A DNA stretch of 64,000 nt from Streptomyces sp. WAC08241 (GCA_007858575.1 CP042279.1:7037001-7101000); one strand, 5' to 3'; counted from the first letter of the stretch, positions 1-8,847 are shown. Made by a program: numbers and translations. Notes: generated by a model not told the origin, from the sequence alone.

Positions 1-1055
1 AGCGCTGCTCGGCCCGCGCCTTCCCGGCCTCGGCGAGCCGCTCCCCGGCCTGCGCGAGGCTCGCCGCGGCCTGCTCGGGCACGTGCTGGAGGTCCTGCCA
101 GCAGTCGAGCGAGAACCGCCGCCGCAGCTCGGACAGGACGGGCTCGACGCCCTCGGCGCGGGTGGTCAGCGCCTCGGTGCGGGTACGGAGGGAGACGAGG
201 CGCCGGTCGATCTCGGCGGCCCGCTCGGGCAGCCGCCCGGCCTCGGCCCGTACGGCCTCGGCGTCCCGCAGCACCCGGTCGGCCCGCTGGAGGGTCTCGG
301 GGACGCCGTGCCGGCCCGCCCCTCGTTGAGCCGGGTCAGCTCGGGCCCGAGCCGGGCGAGCCGCAGCGCGAGGTCGTCGGCGCGCAGTCCGCTCTCCCTT
401 ACGGCGTCGAGGGCACCGCTCGCGTCGCGCAGGGCCTGCCGGGCGCGCTCGACGGCGGGCGCGAGCCGGGCGAGCTGGGTCTCGGCGCGCCCGAGGAGCG
501 GGGCGAGCCCGGCCTCGAACCGGTCGAGCTCGCCCTTCACCCGGTCGAGCTCGTCCTTGGCGCGGGTGAGTTCGCCGCGGGCCCGGGAGGCGGTGGCGGC
601 GTCCAGTTCGTCGCGGTCGAGGTCGTGGGCGTCGACGGCGGTGATGTAGGCGTGGCTGACCTCGTCGATGCGGCGCCCGAGCGCCTCGAAGCCCTCGACG
701 GCGCGCAGCGCCTCGGGGGAGCCGTCGACGGCGGTGATGGTCTCCACCGAGATGCGCAGCCCGCGCTGGGCGGTGTCGAGCTCGTAGAACGCGGCCGCGG
801 CGGCGTCCTTCGCGGCCTGCGCCTCGGCCCGCTGGCCTCACCCCGCCCGCCGAACCAGCGGCGGGTGCCGCCTCCGGCGAAGGCCCTGGGAAGCACCGCT
901 CCCACCACCAGGGGCAGCAGGAGCGCCAGCCGAACGCGGAAGGAACCCCGGGCGCCGACGCGCTCCTCGTATCGCTCGCCGCCACGTACCTCTCCCCGTG
1001 CTGTGTCCGCCGTGCCCGGTCCGGGTCCATTCTCCCACCCGGTAAGGACGAACAC
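1..1055 (-). CDS. Coiled-coil protein with N-terminal membrane helix, 3' end cut by window edge
   Basis: Function unknown. From the start near 1055 the protein has a short N-terminal tail, a hydrophobic stretch (VRLALLLPLVVGAVLPRAFA, about residues 40-60) that is either a membrane anchor or a signal peptide, then a long Ala/Leu/Glu/Arg heptad-rich region that should form an extended coiled coil (for example ARGELTRAKDELDRVKGELD). It continues past base 1, so the C-terminus is missing. The frame breaks near 835 and again near 330; joining the three minus-strand frames gives one uninterrupted helical protein. Similar long secreted or anchored coiled-coil proteins of unknown role are common in Streptomyces; I do not recognise a named family. 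The start is the first ATG in the frame upstream of the hydrophobic segment and is not certain. Confidence 0.6.
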
Positions 1056-1064
1056 ACGGGCCGG

Positions 1065-1826
1065 TCAGTTCACCGTACGGACGGTGACGTTCCCGTTCTC
1101 GCTGCGGGCCCGCACCCCGTGCCCGCTCCCGTCGTTCCTGGGCACGTCGACCCGTACGCTCCCGTTCCCGCTGCTCCCGGCCACGGCGTACTCGGCCTTC
1201 GGCACCTCCACGGTGATGCCGCCGTTGTCGGTGGCGACGTCGACGTTCCGGGGCACGGCTCCGAGGGAGAGCCGCACGTCCCCGTTGTCGGTCCGCACGG
1301 TCAGGTCGGTCGACGTGGTGCCGGCGTCGACGGTGACGCGCCCGTTGGTGCTGCTGAGGTCGAGCGCCGCACCGGCCTTCCGCACCCGCACGTCCCCGTT
1401 GTCGGTCCGCACCTTCAGGGGCGTGGCGAACCCTCGGCGGTCACGTTCCCGTTGTCGCTCTCGACGGCGACGGCGACCTTGCGGGGCACCTGGATCCGGT
1501 GCACGGCCTCGCAGTTCGAGGCGACCGCGTCGCAGTCGACCCGCAGCGTCAGCCGCCCGTCGACCAGCTTCCAGCTCGCCTCGGGCCCGGACCCCATGAA
1601 CACCCACCCGTCGACCTGCCGCTCGACCCGCACGTCGTCGACGTCGGCGGGCGTGATCACCAGCCGCGAGTCGTCGGAGTCGACGACGAGCTCACTCCCG
1701 TCGAACGCGAAGCTCTTCCTCTCCACGGCGGCCCCTCGGCATCGGCGCTCCCGCACCCCCGACCCCGAGCATCCCGACCAGCACCCCACCGCAAGCGACC
1801 AGCACCCGACCCCGACGACGACCCAC
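1065..1826 (-). CDS. DUF4097-like repeat lipoprotein (frameshifted)
   Basis: Probable surface lipoprotein with a DUF4097-type beta repeat region. The C-terminal two thirds carry repeated motifs VRTDNGDV, TDNGGITV, SSGNGSV and SENGNVTV, the repeating Asp-Asn-Gly pattern typical of this family. The signal peptide is split over three frames: VLVACGGVLVGMLGVG is followed, after restoring one G to a G run near 1755, by a lipobox Cys (VGGC), and a second restored G near 1735 joins it to the mature start (AAVERKSFAFDG). A third shift lies near 1432. I chose the GTG at 1826 because it sits just before the basic n-region GRRRGRV. The molecular role is unknown; polar or adhesive surface functions are only inferred from the fold. 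Confidence 0.65.
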
Positions 1827-1992
1827 GACGACCCACCCCCACGACGACCCGACTGACCTGCCGAACCTATGCCCCGCCCACCCCCGGTCACGATCCGGCG
1901 ACCCACCGTCCCGGGGTGGGGCTACCCCCGCCCGGCCCCTCATCGGTTTGCGACACCCGCCCACGGGCCATGTAGGCTGTTGCCTCTTCCAC

Positions 1993-2067
1993 GGGTGCGT
2001 AGCTCAGGGGTAGAGCGCTGCTCTTACAAAGCAGATGTCGGCGGTTCGAAACCGTCCGCGCCCACCA
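1993..2067 (+). tRNA. tRNA-Val (anticodon TAC)
   Basis: Cloverleaf can be drawn: acceptor GGGTGCG pairs with CGCGCCC, the anticodon loop is CTTACAA giving TAC (valine), the T-arm contains GGTTCGAAACC, and CCA is encoded at 2065-2067. Its 3' half is the target and left border of the islet described at 2023-5750. Confidence 0.95.
2023..2065 (+). other. attL: tRNA-Val 3' half, left border of islet
   Basis: A 43-bp stretch from the anticodon loop to the C of the CCA end, repeated without mismatch at 5708-5750. Integrases of actinomycete elements typically recombine at tRNA 3' ends and regenerate the tRNA, so the intact copy marks one border. Confidence 0.8.
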
Positions 2068-2074
2068 GTGACGA

Positions 2075-2107
2075 AGGCCCCCAGTCGATCTTGGCTGGGG
2101 GCCTTTG
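2075..2107 (+). terminator. Rho-independent terminator after tRNA-Val
   Basis: AGGCCCCCAG pairs with CTGGGGGCCT around a 10-base loop, followed by a short T run. It ends transcription of the tRNA and lies inside the islet. Confidence 0.7.
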
Positions 2108-2369
2108 GCGTCCACATCTGAGGCCAAAGGGCGTGATCAGGGAAATGGTGGGGTAAGTCTTCGACACGAAAGGAGTGGCTCCGGGAGAGGGAAGGGGCGG
2201 CGGAGGGATTCGGGGCGGGTTCGTGGTGCTGATGGGCGACGGACCGGTGGCCGGTTGCGCTCGAAGGCGGGGAGGGCTTTTGGGCGCCGGTTCGTGTGAC
2301 TCACGGCTTCGTGCTCGATGACGGATGCCGTGCGCGGCCTTCTGACGTGCGGCAGCCGTCTGGTTCCAG

Positions 2370-3289
2370 TCAGCAGGTCTCGCCTTGGGTGACATGGGTG
2401 GTCGCGTCCCTGCCGCAGAGCGCTCGGTGGTAGCGAAGGTGCGCTTCGTCGAGTGGGTGGGCGGGGTGCTTGCGGAGCGGGCCTATGGGGCTGTTGTTCG
2501 CGGTCGAGCGAACGGTTCCTTCGGTGTCGATGTAGATCGCCAGGGTGTCGAACTGGATGTGGTGATTCGGGCACAGGACGAGCAGGTTGGCCTGTTCGTC
2601 GGGGCCGTTGTGGGGCGGCCAATGCCACGGATGTGGGCGGCCTCGCTGTAGGTGCCGAAGCGGGTCGACAGTTGGAGGGCGCACACCTGACAGTGGTCGC
2701 CGTGTAGCTTCTTCACCTTGGCCGTCAGGGTGGTGTCGCGGATGACGCGGGAGGAGGTGACCGTGCGGCGTGCGGCAGGAACCGTTTCCCTCGCGTGATC
2801 CTCTGTGGAGTCCTCGATGCCGCCGGCGCTTTCGTAGCCGGCCAGGCCCAGCCGCTCCAGCAGGGCGTGCTGATCTATGTCTGCCAGGTAGGTCTCCCGC
2901 AGGACAGCCACCGCCTGAGACCGGACGAAGGGGTCTCCCAGCAGCCGCGCGACCTGCTCGGTCACTCCTCCTTCGGGGTTGAGCCTGTCGAACGCTGCGG
3001 CGTGGGCCACGGCGTCCAGCTCGGGTGGGAGGCCATGGACATCCCACAGTTGGCTCGTCTGCAGGTGCACGAACGGGTACTCGGGGGTGACGGAGGATTC
3101 GGGAAGGCCGAACTCGGCCAACAGGCTGCCCACTTCCTCGCGGAACTCTCGCCAAGGTGCGAGGTGAGGCCTGCCCGTGGCCACTCGGGAGATGCCCCAC
3201 AGCAGAGCCAACGGTTTGTGCCTGCTCTGCCGACCGTTCCTCTTGTGGACCCGGAGGTTCCTCAATCTGTCCATGAGCACGCTCACCAT
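2370..3289 (-). CDS. Phosphorothioate-DNA-binding HNH restriction endonuclease (type IV, ScoMcrA-like)
   Basis: Predicted to bind phosphorothioate-modified foreign DNA and cut it. The N-terminal about 150 residues match the sulfur-binding domain of ScoMcrA-type enzymes: HKPLALLWGISRV, then PEYPFVHLQTSQLWDV. The C-terminal about 90 residues are an HNH nuclease with CQVC, EAAHIRGIGRP, HNGPDEQANLLVLCPNHH, giving the paired CxxC and CxxH zinc ligands and the catalytic histidine. One frameshift inside the HNH at a C run near 2622 (4 C, 5 expected) is the only break; restored length is 306 residues, normal for the family. The ATG at 3289 overlaps the stop of the upstream reader gene (ATGGTGA), so the two are translationally coupled. 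Confidence 0.85.
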
Positions 3290-4140
3290 GAGCTCGGCGG
3301 ACGATTCGGTCCGTGTGGGAGGCCGAACCGGAGACGCCCGGTTCGTGTGGTGCGGGAAGCGGCGGCGGGAGTTCCCGGCCACTCTCGGGCGACTGCCGGA
3401 TCGGTTCCCTGTCTCTGGGGGTGAACGGCCCGACGCCGAACCTCGGGCATCGCGGCATGCCCCTGCTCCACCCACTGACGCCAGGAACGGGGAGCGAGCT
3501 TGAGCGCGTCCGCGGTCGAGAGCTCAGGGTTGCCCCGAGCCTCGATCCAAGCCCAGTCGACCCGATCGTCCTCTGCGCTCAGATCCAGGACGGACAGTTC
3601 GTATCGATAGTTCGGGAAGGAGATTCCCTTCGCCTGTTGCTCGATCTGCTCGGCATGGTCGATCACCGCCACGCCGCAGAACTCGACGTATCCCTTGGGC
3701 GTCTTGTTGCGCGAGACCGCGGCGAACACCAGCAGTGGTACGGCCGGTGCGCGCTGCTCCGCAGTGGGCCCCTGGTGTTCCTCCAGTGCCTCCAGCAGTA
3801 CCGCATTGCCTTGTGTGGTGCCCACCGGCACCGTGTGGTCGACCCGATGGTCACCGAAATAGAGGATTCGGCCGTTGTCCAGGTCGAACACATCGTGCCA
3901 GGGCGTTTCAGCCGTTCCGGCCTTCCACGGGCTGGAACGGATCAGGATGCACGGACGGCGCGGCCCGCCGGGCGCCTTGATCTTGGCAATCGGGTTGATG
4001 CCCTTGCTGAGCTGGATCTGAGCGAGCCTCTCCGAGGCTGTGACATGGTGGATGTTTGGGTGACCGTCGATGAACGCCACCTCGGGATCTCTGTTTCGAG
4101 CAGACCGAAACACGTCCCCGACACGCAACAGGCTTCCCAC
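3283..4140 (-). CDS. AspBHI N-terminal-domain-like modified-DNA reader
   Basis: About 285 residues with one unbroken frame. Residues about 60-230 (NGRILYFGDHR, GNAVLLEAL, KGYVEFCGVAV, FPNYRYELSVLDL, LAPRSWRQWV) resemble the SRA-like N-terminal domain of AspBHI-type modification-dependent restriction enzymes, which reads 5-methylcytosine in the known case. The usual C-terminal nuclease domain is absent: after RRRAV comes a Pro/Arg-rich tail, and the stop overlaps the start of the SBD-HNH nuclease gene. It may therefore supply recognition while its neighbour supplies cleavage, or a frameshift near 3440 may hide a true fusion of the two. The GTG at 4140 is preceded by a strong GGGAGG. Family assignment is from memory of the motif pattern and is moderate. 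Confidence 0.55.
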   Translation of the reverse strand: MGSLLRVGDVFRSARNRDPEVAFIDGHPNIHHVTASERLAQIQLSKGINPIAKIKAPGGPRRPCILIRSSPWKAGTAETPWHDVFDLDNGRILYFGDHRVDHTVPVGTTQGNAVLLEALEEHQGPTAEQRAPAVPLLVFAAVSRNKTPKGYVEFCGVAVIDHAEQIEQQAKGISFPNYRYELSVLDLSAEDDRVDWAWIEARGNPELSTADALKLAPRSWRQWVEQGHAAMPEVRRRAVHPQRQGTDPAVAREWPGTPAAASRTTRTGRLRFGLPHGPNRPPSSW

Positions 4141-4229
4141 CGGTCCTCCCTCTCATGGCACTGCCCCGCCTCCTCGATCTTGCCAGGTCCGCGAGGCCAC
4201 TGGCCCTGCAGGTCAAGTGGTGGCTCGCC

Positions 4230-4669
4230 TCAGCTTCGTAGGTGCGGCCAACCGTCTCTGTTGGAGTAGCTCTCGAAGCAGTGGCGGGTCGTGCGGTCCC
4301 ACTCCTTGCCGGTGGCCAGCTCGTACGCCTTGTCCGGTGTGGATAGCAGCCATTCACCGTCGTACTCGGTGGAGGTGTACGAGGCGAATTTGTCGACGTC
4401 GAAGAAGACGCTCTCCCACACGGTTCGGCCTGCGGCTACGACGGCGCAGCGTGTGTACAGGAACACGTCGGACGATTGCGGGAACGGGCTGCCGTCTCGG
4501 TCCGTCAGGTCGACCACGGGAGGGTGCCGAACTTCTCCCGGTCCAGGCGATAGAGGGCCTCGGCGTGACGTTCGGCGAAGCCGATGATGTCGGGGACGGA
4601 GCGGCGGCTCAGCTCCTCGGCAAGGCGCTGGCAGCTCTCTTGGGTTGCTTCGCCGTCCAGGGTGGCCAT
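4230..4669 (-). CDS. DUF4240-like protein (frameshifted)
   Basis: About 146 residues, function unknown. From ATG 4669 it reads MATLDGEATQESCQRLAEEL and, after restoring one C in a C run near 4527, continues VVDLTDRDGSPFPQSSDVFL to GKEWDRTTRHCFESYSNRDG. The central segment (RCAVVAAGRTVWESVFFD) resembles the DUF4240 core in layout, but the family's usual CSDDGF motif is not seen, so this is tentative. It lies 89 bp upstream of the reader/nuclease pair on the same strand and may share their transcript. Confidence 0.55.
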
Positions 4670-4787
4670 CAGCGCTCAGAAGTCGGCCCATGTCATTCTC
4701 ACAGGCGCAGGATGTCAGGGCGGTCTGACATCAACGAGAGCGCACAACCGAACTGGGTTGTCAGTGCTTCGGCGTACCTTCTCGCCA

Positions 4788-5191
4788 TGGCGAACAGACC
4801 CCTGAGAACTGGCGTGCCTGGATGGCGGAGGTGGCCCGAGATGTCGAGGCCGGGATCTTGGAGCCCGAGTGTGCCGGCGCGGCGGAGATGTACCCCGAGT
4901 CTCTGCTGAGGACGACGGATTCAGCGTTGGAGGCGTTCGAGGCGGAGGTACGTGGGCTCTTGGAGCCCACCGACGATGAGATCCTTGGAGCGGTCGAGAG
5001 GGTTGTTCTCGCACTCAATGCTGTCGACGGCGACGCGAGCCACGATGGCGCCGGCTACTGCACTGAAGAGCGGGAGCAACTGTGCGAGTACATCGATCTC
5101 ACCTTGGGGGAGCACGGTGGACGTGGCTGCTCTGGCAGCGAGGAGGGGCATCGATCGTGCCGAGATCACGGAGGCCTGGCGCGACTGGTGA
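4788..5191 (+). CDS. Small acidic actinobacterial protein, function unknown
   Basis: About 134 acidic residues. A restored base right after ATG 4788 gives MAEQTPENWRAWMAEVARDV; a second break near 5115 joins the end GEHGVDVAALAARRGIDRAE. The segment ILGAVERVVLALN and GYCTEEREQLCEYIDLTL is a pattern I associate with short Streptomyces proteins near toxin or immunity loci, but I cannot name a family. It is divergent from the islet's restriction genes; the 118-bp gap between them holds the motif CTGACATCAACGA that recurs at about 5614. Confidence 0.5.
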
Positions 5192-5273
5192 CCACCGTTT
5201 CCTGAGCTCCCGTCAGTGTCTGTGTATGAAGACCGAGCCCCTGCCTCCGGTGCCTTGTCAGTGCGGCGGCATC

Positions 5274-5603
5274 ATGAGTTCCATGACTTCCGGAACCGGC
5301 TCAGTGCCGATCGAGAGTGCTCACGTCACGGCCGCCGTCGAGGGCACAGGGCTCCGCTTCTCCTGGGATGCCGATGCCCGGATCGAGGTGCGGAACCTCG
5401 GGGCCGAGGTCGTCATCGAGGCGAATGCCGCGGGGCTCAGGACGCTTGCCGGGCATCTTCTGGTGCTGGCAGGCGAAGGAGTTCCCGATGGAGCCCATCT
5501 GCACCTCGAAGACAGCAACGGGCTGGAAGACGGGTCCGTCGGGCTGGTCCTGGAGCGCATCGACGAGGAGCGACCGACCCCTCGTAGCCCTCGCCGGAGC
5601 TGA
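5274..5603 (+). CDS. Imm32-like immunity protein
   Basis: About 109 residues in one frame. The core (VVIEANAAGLRTLAGHLLVL, then EGVPDGAHLHLEDSNGLEDG and SVGLVLER) matches the pattern of the Imm32 family, small proteins that neutralise polymorphic toxins. No toxin gene is beside it, so it would be an orphan immunity gene carried by the islet. ATG 5274 has a second in-frame ATG three codons later; I kept the first. The assignment rests on recalled motif resemblance. Confidence 0.55.
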   Translation: MSSMTSGTGSVPIESAHVTAAVEGTGLRFSWDADARIEVRNLGAEVVIEANAAGLRTLAGHLLVLAGEGVPDGAHLHLEDSNGLEDGSVGLVLERIDEERPTPRSPRRS

Positions 5604-5707
5604 CATCCAAAACTGACATCAACGACGGCGGATGACGGCGGTCGTACGCGGTTTGTCGTGGCGGAGGTGACCAGCGATCCGCCCCTGGTGAGAGTGCTCC
5701 GCACGAG

Positions 5708-5750
5708 CTTACAAAGCAGATGTCGGCGGTTCGAAACCGTCCGCGCCCAC
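5708..5750 (+). other. attR: duplicated tRNA-Val 3' half, right border of islet
   Basis: Identical over 43 bp to 2023-2065. The sequence upstream does not rebuild a tRNA 5' half, so this is not a second tRNA gene. Confidence 0.8.
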
Positions 5751-5754
5751 AGAC

Positions 5755-5785
5755 GAAGCCCCCGGCCACTGCGGCCGGGGGCTTC
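5755..5785 (+). terminator. Terminator right of attR, probably the original tRNA-Val terminator
   Basis: GAAGCCCCCGGCC pairs fully with GGCCGGGGGCTTC around ACTGC. Its place directly after the duplicated tRNA half suggests it served the tRNA before the islet inserted. Confidence 0.7.
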
Positions 5786-5847
5786 TCCGCTTTGCTCGTG
5801 CGGGCCTCGCCGACGGTCGGGTTCCGGACGGTGCCGTCGTCTCCGTC

Positions 5848-6343
5848 TCAGGCCCGGCGAGTGGACGTTTCCCCGTCGTTCAGGGCGTCGCTGATCTCCA
5901 CGAGGCGGTTTCGTGGCAGCGCGAAGGCGTTGGCGGGGTGTCGGCGGGCCTTCTGCCGTCGGCTGCCGGGCGACGGACAGCAGGTCCGGCCAGGCCAGGC
6001 CGGGTCCCATGAAGTGGCCGTCGTCCACGGCGAGGGTCTCCGCCGCCGGCCACGTCGAGTGGTGGAGCAGGTAGTCGACCCCGCGCTCCCCCTCGATGTT
6101 GCGGTAGACGACGTGGAAGGTGTGCCCGGAGCGCAGGGGCACGTCGAACACCGGCCAGGCGCGCTCGTCGTGCAGCAGGTGGAGCAGGTCCGTCGCGGCG
6201 TCCCAGTCGGCACCGAACGCGGCCCGCTGCGCGTCCTCGCCCCGCAAGCAGGTGCCGAGGTGCACCGGCCGGAACAACGGGTCGTTCAGATGGGCGGAGC
6301 CCTGGACCAGCGGGCCTTCCTCGCAACCGGGAATCCTCAGCAC
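5848..6343 (-). CDS. Conserved hypothetical protein (frameshifted)
   Basis: About 165 residues, soluble, no recognised domain. Starts at GTG near 6343 (MLRIPGCEEGPLVQG), runs through RGEDAQRAAFGADWDAATDL and ERGVDYLLHHSTWPAAETLA, and after a frame break near 5950 ends NRLVEISDALNDGETSTRRA. The composition suggests an ordinary cytoplasmic protein. It is the first gene right of the islet. I cannot offer a function. Confidence 0.5.
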
Positions 6344-6584
6344 GGGAGGACGGTGGCACGGGGACTGACACCGTCTCGACCGCCGGCTGTCCGAGCGGCC
6401 GGAATGCGCCTTCCTCAGTTCTTGCTCAGAAGGGCGCTCTTTTCTGCCCGTTCCCCGTTCCCTTGGTTACGGTCGTCGTAGGGGGCCGTCTCACTGACCC
6501 GGCAGGCGGTCCCGTGAGCTGTTCTGATGCGGGGAAGACGTGCGGATGACGGAATGGGGCAGGACGGGCGGCGAGGGTGAGTGC

Positions 6585-7058
6585 GTGGCGGCGTCGCGGA
6601 GGATGTCGGTCGCGGTTCTTGTTCTCGTGTCCCTTCTCGTGGCCGGATGCACCGAGGGTGCCGAGCCGGCGGGTGCTCCCTCGGTGTCGGCGGGGGTGAA
6701 GACGCCTCGGGGGAGACGGAGGAGAGCCGGGGGAGCGGGCCAAGGCCGTTCTCGAGACGGTTTCGGTGGATGATCCGGGATTCGTGGAATCCGGGCTGGA
6801 GCGGGTGCGGGACGGCCTGCACCACCGGTCCTCGCTCGTGAAGGGGAGGCCTACGAGGTCTCCGTGGTGTGCGTGGGGACCGGGAGCGTGCGGGTCGTCG
6901 TCGGCGGTGGGGATCCGCAGGCCGTGCCCTGCGACGGGGTGGCCGTGAGGCGGGACGTGGTGAGCGCGCCGGAGGAGCTGCCCGTCGACGTCACCGCGGA
7001 GGCCGGAGCCACGGGCATGGTCGCCTGGCAGGTCGTCTCCGTCGCTCCGGCCTCCTGA
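6585..7058 (+). CDS. Small lipoprotein, function unknown (frameshifted)
   Basis: Signal peptide MSVAVLVLVSLLVAGC with a clear lipobox (LVAGC) close to the start, then a Ser/Gly/Glu-rich linker and a compact domain (VSVDDPGFVESGLERVRDG, EVSVVCVGTGSVRVVVGGGD, VPCDGVAVRRDVV). Two shifts, near 6710 and 6845, split it over three frames. GTG 6585 or ATG 6603 could be the start; I prefer GTG because AGGGTGAG precedes it. A Cys pair in the mature domain could form a disulfide. Predicted to be anchored on the outer face of the membrane. Confidence 0.55.
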
Positions 7059-7089
7059 GCCGGAGCCTTCAGGGATACCCGGGCGGCGG

Positions 7090-7494
7090 TCAGTAGGCCC
7101 GGGCGAAGATGCGGGCGCCGTTGTGGAAGGTGAGGGTCAGGCCCGTCTGGGAGGCCGCTTCCGGTTGGGTGGACCAGCGTTCGACGGACGCGATCTCCGG
7201 GGAGGCGGCCTGGGCCAGGGCGGCGGCGAGCCAGGCCTCGGGGAGTCGGTCTTCCGAGGCGGTTCGCCGGCGGGGATCGGGGTGCCGGTGGACGGTTCGT
7301 CGAGGAAGCCCTCGTGTTTGGCGCCCTCGGGGAGCTGGCCGGTGAACTGCCATCGGCTCTCGGTCGTGCCCACCGTGATGACCACACCGAAGGGTGCTTG
7401 GTGTCGCCGGATTCGGCGAGGGTCCGCACGCCGTCGGCGGTGGGCTGTTCTTCACGATGTCGACGACGAAGTCGCTGAATCGCTGGGGGCGCAT
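7090..7494 (-). CDS. Conserved hypothetical protein (several frameshifts)
   Basis: ATG 7494 gives MRPQRFSDFVVDIVKNS; later segments in other frames are TADGVRTLAESGDTKHP, VVITVGTTESRWQFTGQLPE, GAKHEGFLDEPSTGTPIPAG and AWLAAALAQAASPEIASVER, ending TFHNGARIFARAY. At least three single-base breaks are needed. No signal peptide or membrane segment is seen. I do not recognise the family. The 203 bp to the next gene contain no gene I can support. Confidence 0.45.
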   Translation of the reverse strand: MRPQRFSDFVVDIVKNSPPPTACGPSPNPATPSTLRCGHHGGHDREPMAVHRPAPRGRQTRGLPRRTVHRHPDPRRRTASEDRLPEAWLAAALAQAASPEIASVERWSTQPEAASQTGLTLTFHNGARIFARAY

Positions 7495-7697
7495 GTGCGG
7501 TCATGTCCTTTCTTGCGGGCTGTCCATCCTAGGGATCGTGGGGTGGGTGGTCGGATTCGCACGCGAAAGCCCTGAAGTGCGATCGGTTCGGGGCCTTTGT
7601 GTTCGCGGTGGCACTGTGTCAGGTCGGGCTTTGATCACTTCGACCTTCTTGTCGCCCGCCGTCGCTTCGGCGAACCCCGGGAGCGGGGAGAATTGAC

Positions 7698-8336
7698 GTG
7701 GACCTCGGGCCGCGGGTGTACTCCCGCATGGCTGAGGTGGGGGACGCGCCCGAACCGGGCGCGCAGAGCGGCGAGATGACGCCGCAGCGGTACATCGAGA
7801 CGCGCGTCGAGCAGTACCAGGAGTGGTACGACGCCAAGGCGACCCGCATGAAGGCGATGCACCTGCGGATGCGGACCGTGTCCGTCGTCGGCGGGGCGCT
7901 CGTGCCGGTGTTCGTGAACGTGGACCTGGGCTTCGCGCGCGTCACGGCCACGGTCCTGAGCGTGGTCGTCGTCGCCGCGGTGTCGCTGGAGAGCGTCTAC
8001 CGGTACCGGGAGCAGTGGAAGAACTACCGCTCGACCGAGCAGCTCCTCGGGCACGAGCGCGTCTACTTCGAGACCAGGGTGGGGCCCTACCGCGGCCTGT
8101 CGAAGCGGGAGGCGTTCTCCGTGCTGGTCGCCCGGGTCGAGAAGGCCATCGCCAGCGAGAACTCGGCCACCCTGAACGTCATGACGCTCGGCGGGCAGGC
8201 CGACTCCGACGTACAGGCCGGGGTCCCCGCCACCCGTACCGAGAGCGTGGTTGTGGAGAGCGTCCGGGCCGAGAGCGTGAAGGTGGCGCGCGCCCGGAGC
8301 GACGAGGACGCCCGGAGCGGCGAGGGCGGCGCGTAG
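7698..8336 (+). CDS. DUF4231 (SLATT-type) two-helix membrane protein
   Basis: 213 residues in one intact frame. The pattern YIETRVEQYQEWYDAKATRM followed by two hydrophobic helices (VVGGALVPVFVNV and VTATVLSVVVVAAVS) and a cytoplasmic YRYREQWKNYRSTEQLL matches DUF4231, which belongs with the SLATT two-transmembrane domains sometimes found beside nucleotide-signalling defence genes. No such partner is seen here. The tail is rich in SV and ES repeats. GTG 7698 has GGGGAG upstream; an ATG at 7728 is an alternative start. Confidence 0.75.
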   Translation: MDLGPRVYSRMAEVGDAPEPGAQSGEMTPQRYIETRVEQYQEWYDAKATRMKAMHLRMRTVSVVGGALVPVFVNVDLGFARVTATVLSVVVVAAVSLESVYRYREQWKNYRSTEQLLGHERVYFETRVGPYRGLSKREAFSVLVARVEKAIASENSATLNVMTLGGQADSDVQAGVPATRTESVVVESVRAESVKVARARSDEDARSGEGGA

Positions 8337-8398
8337 GAGGGCTTGCGGCGCGGGCCCCGGCGGTCTCCGGAGCCCGCCCCCTCAGGCGCGGTGCCGCG

Positions 8399-8847
8399 TC
8401 AGCACCACTTGTAGTCCACCCGCGTCGAGTTGTACGAGCAGGTGTCGACGCTCGCGCCGTTCGCCTTGCGCAGCGTCGCCGTGTCCCGGTCGTTGTTCCA
8501 GACGTACGCCCCGCGGTTCTGGTACACGTTCGCGGCGGTGTTCGTGCCGCGGCCCGTGCGGACCGTCACGATCTTGCCCTTGCCCAGGGTGAAGTTCCCG
8601 AAGGTGTACTTGTGGTTGGCCGCGTCCGTGAGCGTCCAGCCCCGCAGGTTGACCGCCGTACCGGTGGTGTTGCGTATCTGCACGTACTCGCCGTTGAGGC
8701 TGGCGGTGGACCGGTTGTCGTGCCGGGGCTGTCGTACCAGATCTTGTAGAGGTGGACCGAGCCGGCGGCCTGGGCCTGCGCGGGCAGCAGGAGGACGCCG
8801 GAGGCGGCGGCCGCGGTCACGGCCGCGAGCGTGCGTGCACGAAGCAT
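8399..8847 (-). CDS. Secreted lamin-tail-domain protein
   Basis: ATG 8847 begins MLRARTLAAVTAAAASGVLL with an AQA-A type signal-peptidase site, so the product is exported. The mature part is one lamin tail (LTD) domain: LNGEYVQIRNTTGTAVNLRG, WTLTDAANHKYTF, GAYVWNNDRDTATL and a terminal Cys pair (DTCSYN, YKWC) likely bridged outside the cell. One frameshift near 8715 separates signal peptide and domain frames. LTD domains in bacteria occur alone or fused to nucleases; here it is alone, role unknown. Confidence 0.75.

Larger units (their letters stand above)
2023..5750. mobile_element. tRNA-Val-integrated defence islet without integrase
   Basis: The 3.7 kb between two identical 43-bp tRNA-Val 3' halves holds an SBD-HNH nuclease, an AspBHI-N-like protein, a DUF4240-like protein and two small plus-strand genes. 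By eye it is less GC-rich than its flanks, which fits acquisition. No integrase, excisionase or replication gene is visible, so it is either a remnant or an element moved in trans. The 262 bp between the tRNA terminator and the nuclease stop hold nothing I recognise. Confidence 0.75.

Noticed and set aside
4724..5630. CTGACATCAACGA repeats as iterons or att core
   Set aside because: Only two full copies about 890 bp apart plus one partial; too few and not at the islet borders.
5690..5750. Second tRNA-Val gene
   Set aside because: Only the 3' half is present; the upstream bases do not form an acceptor or D arm.
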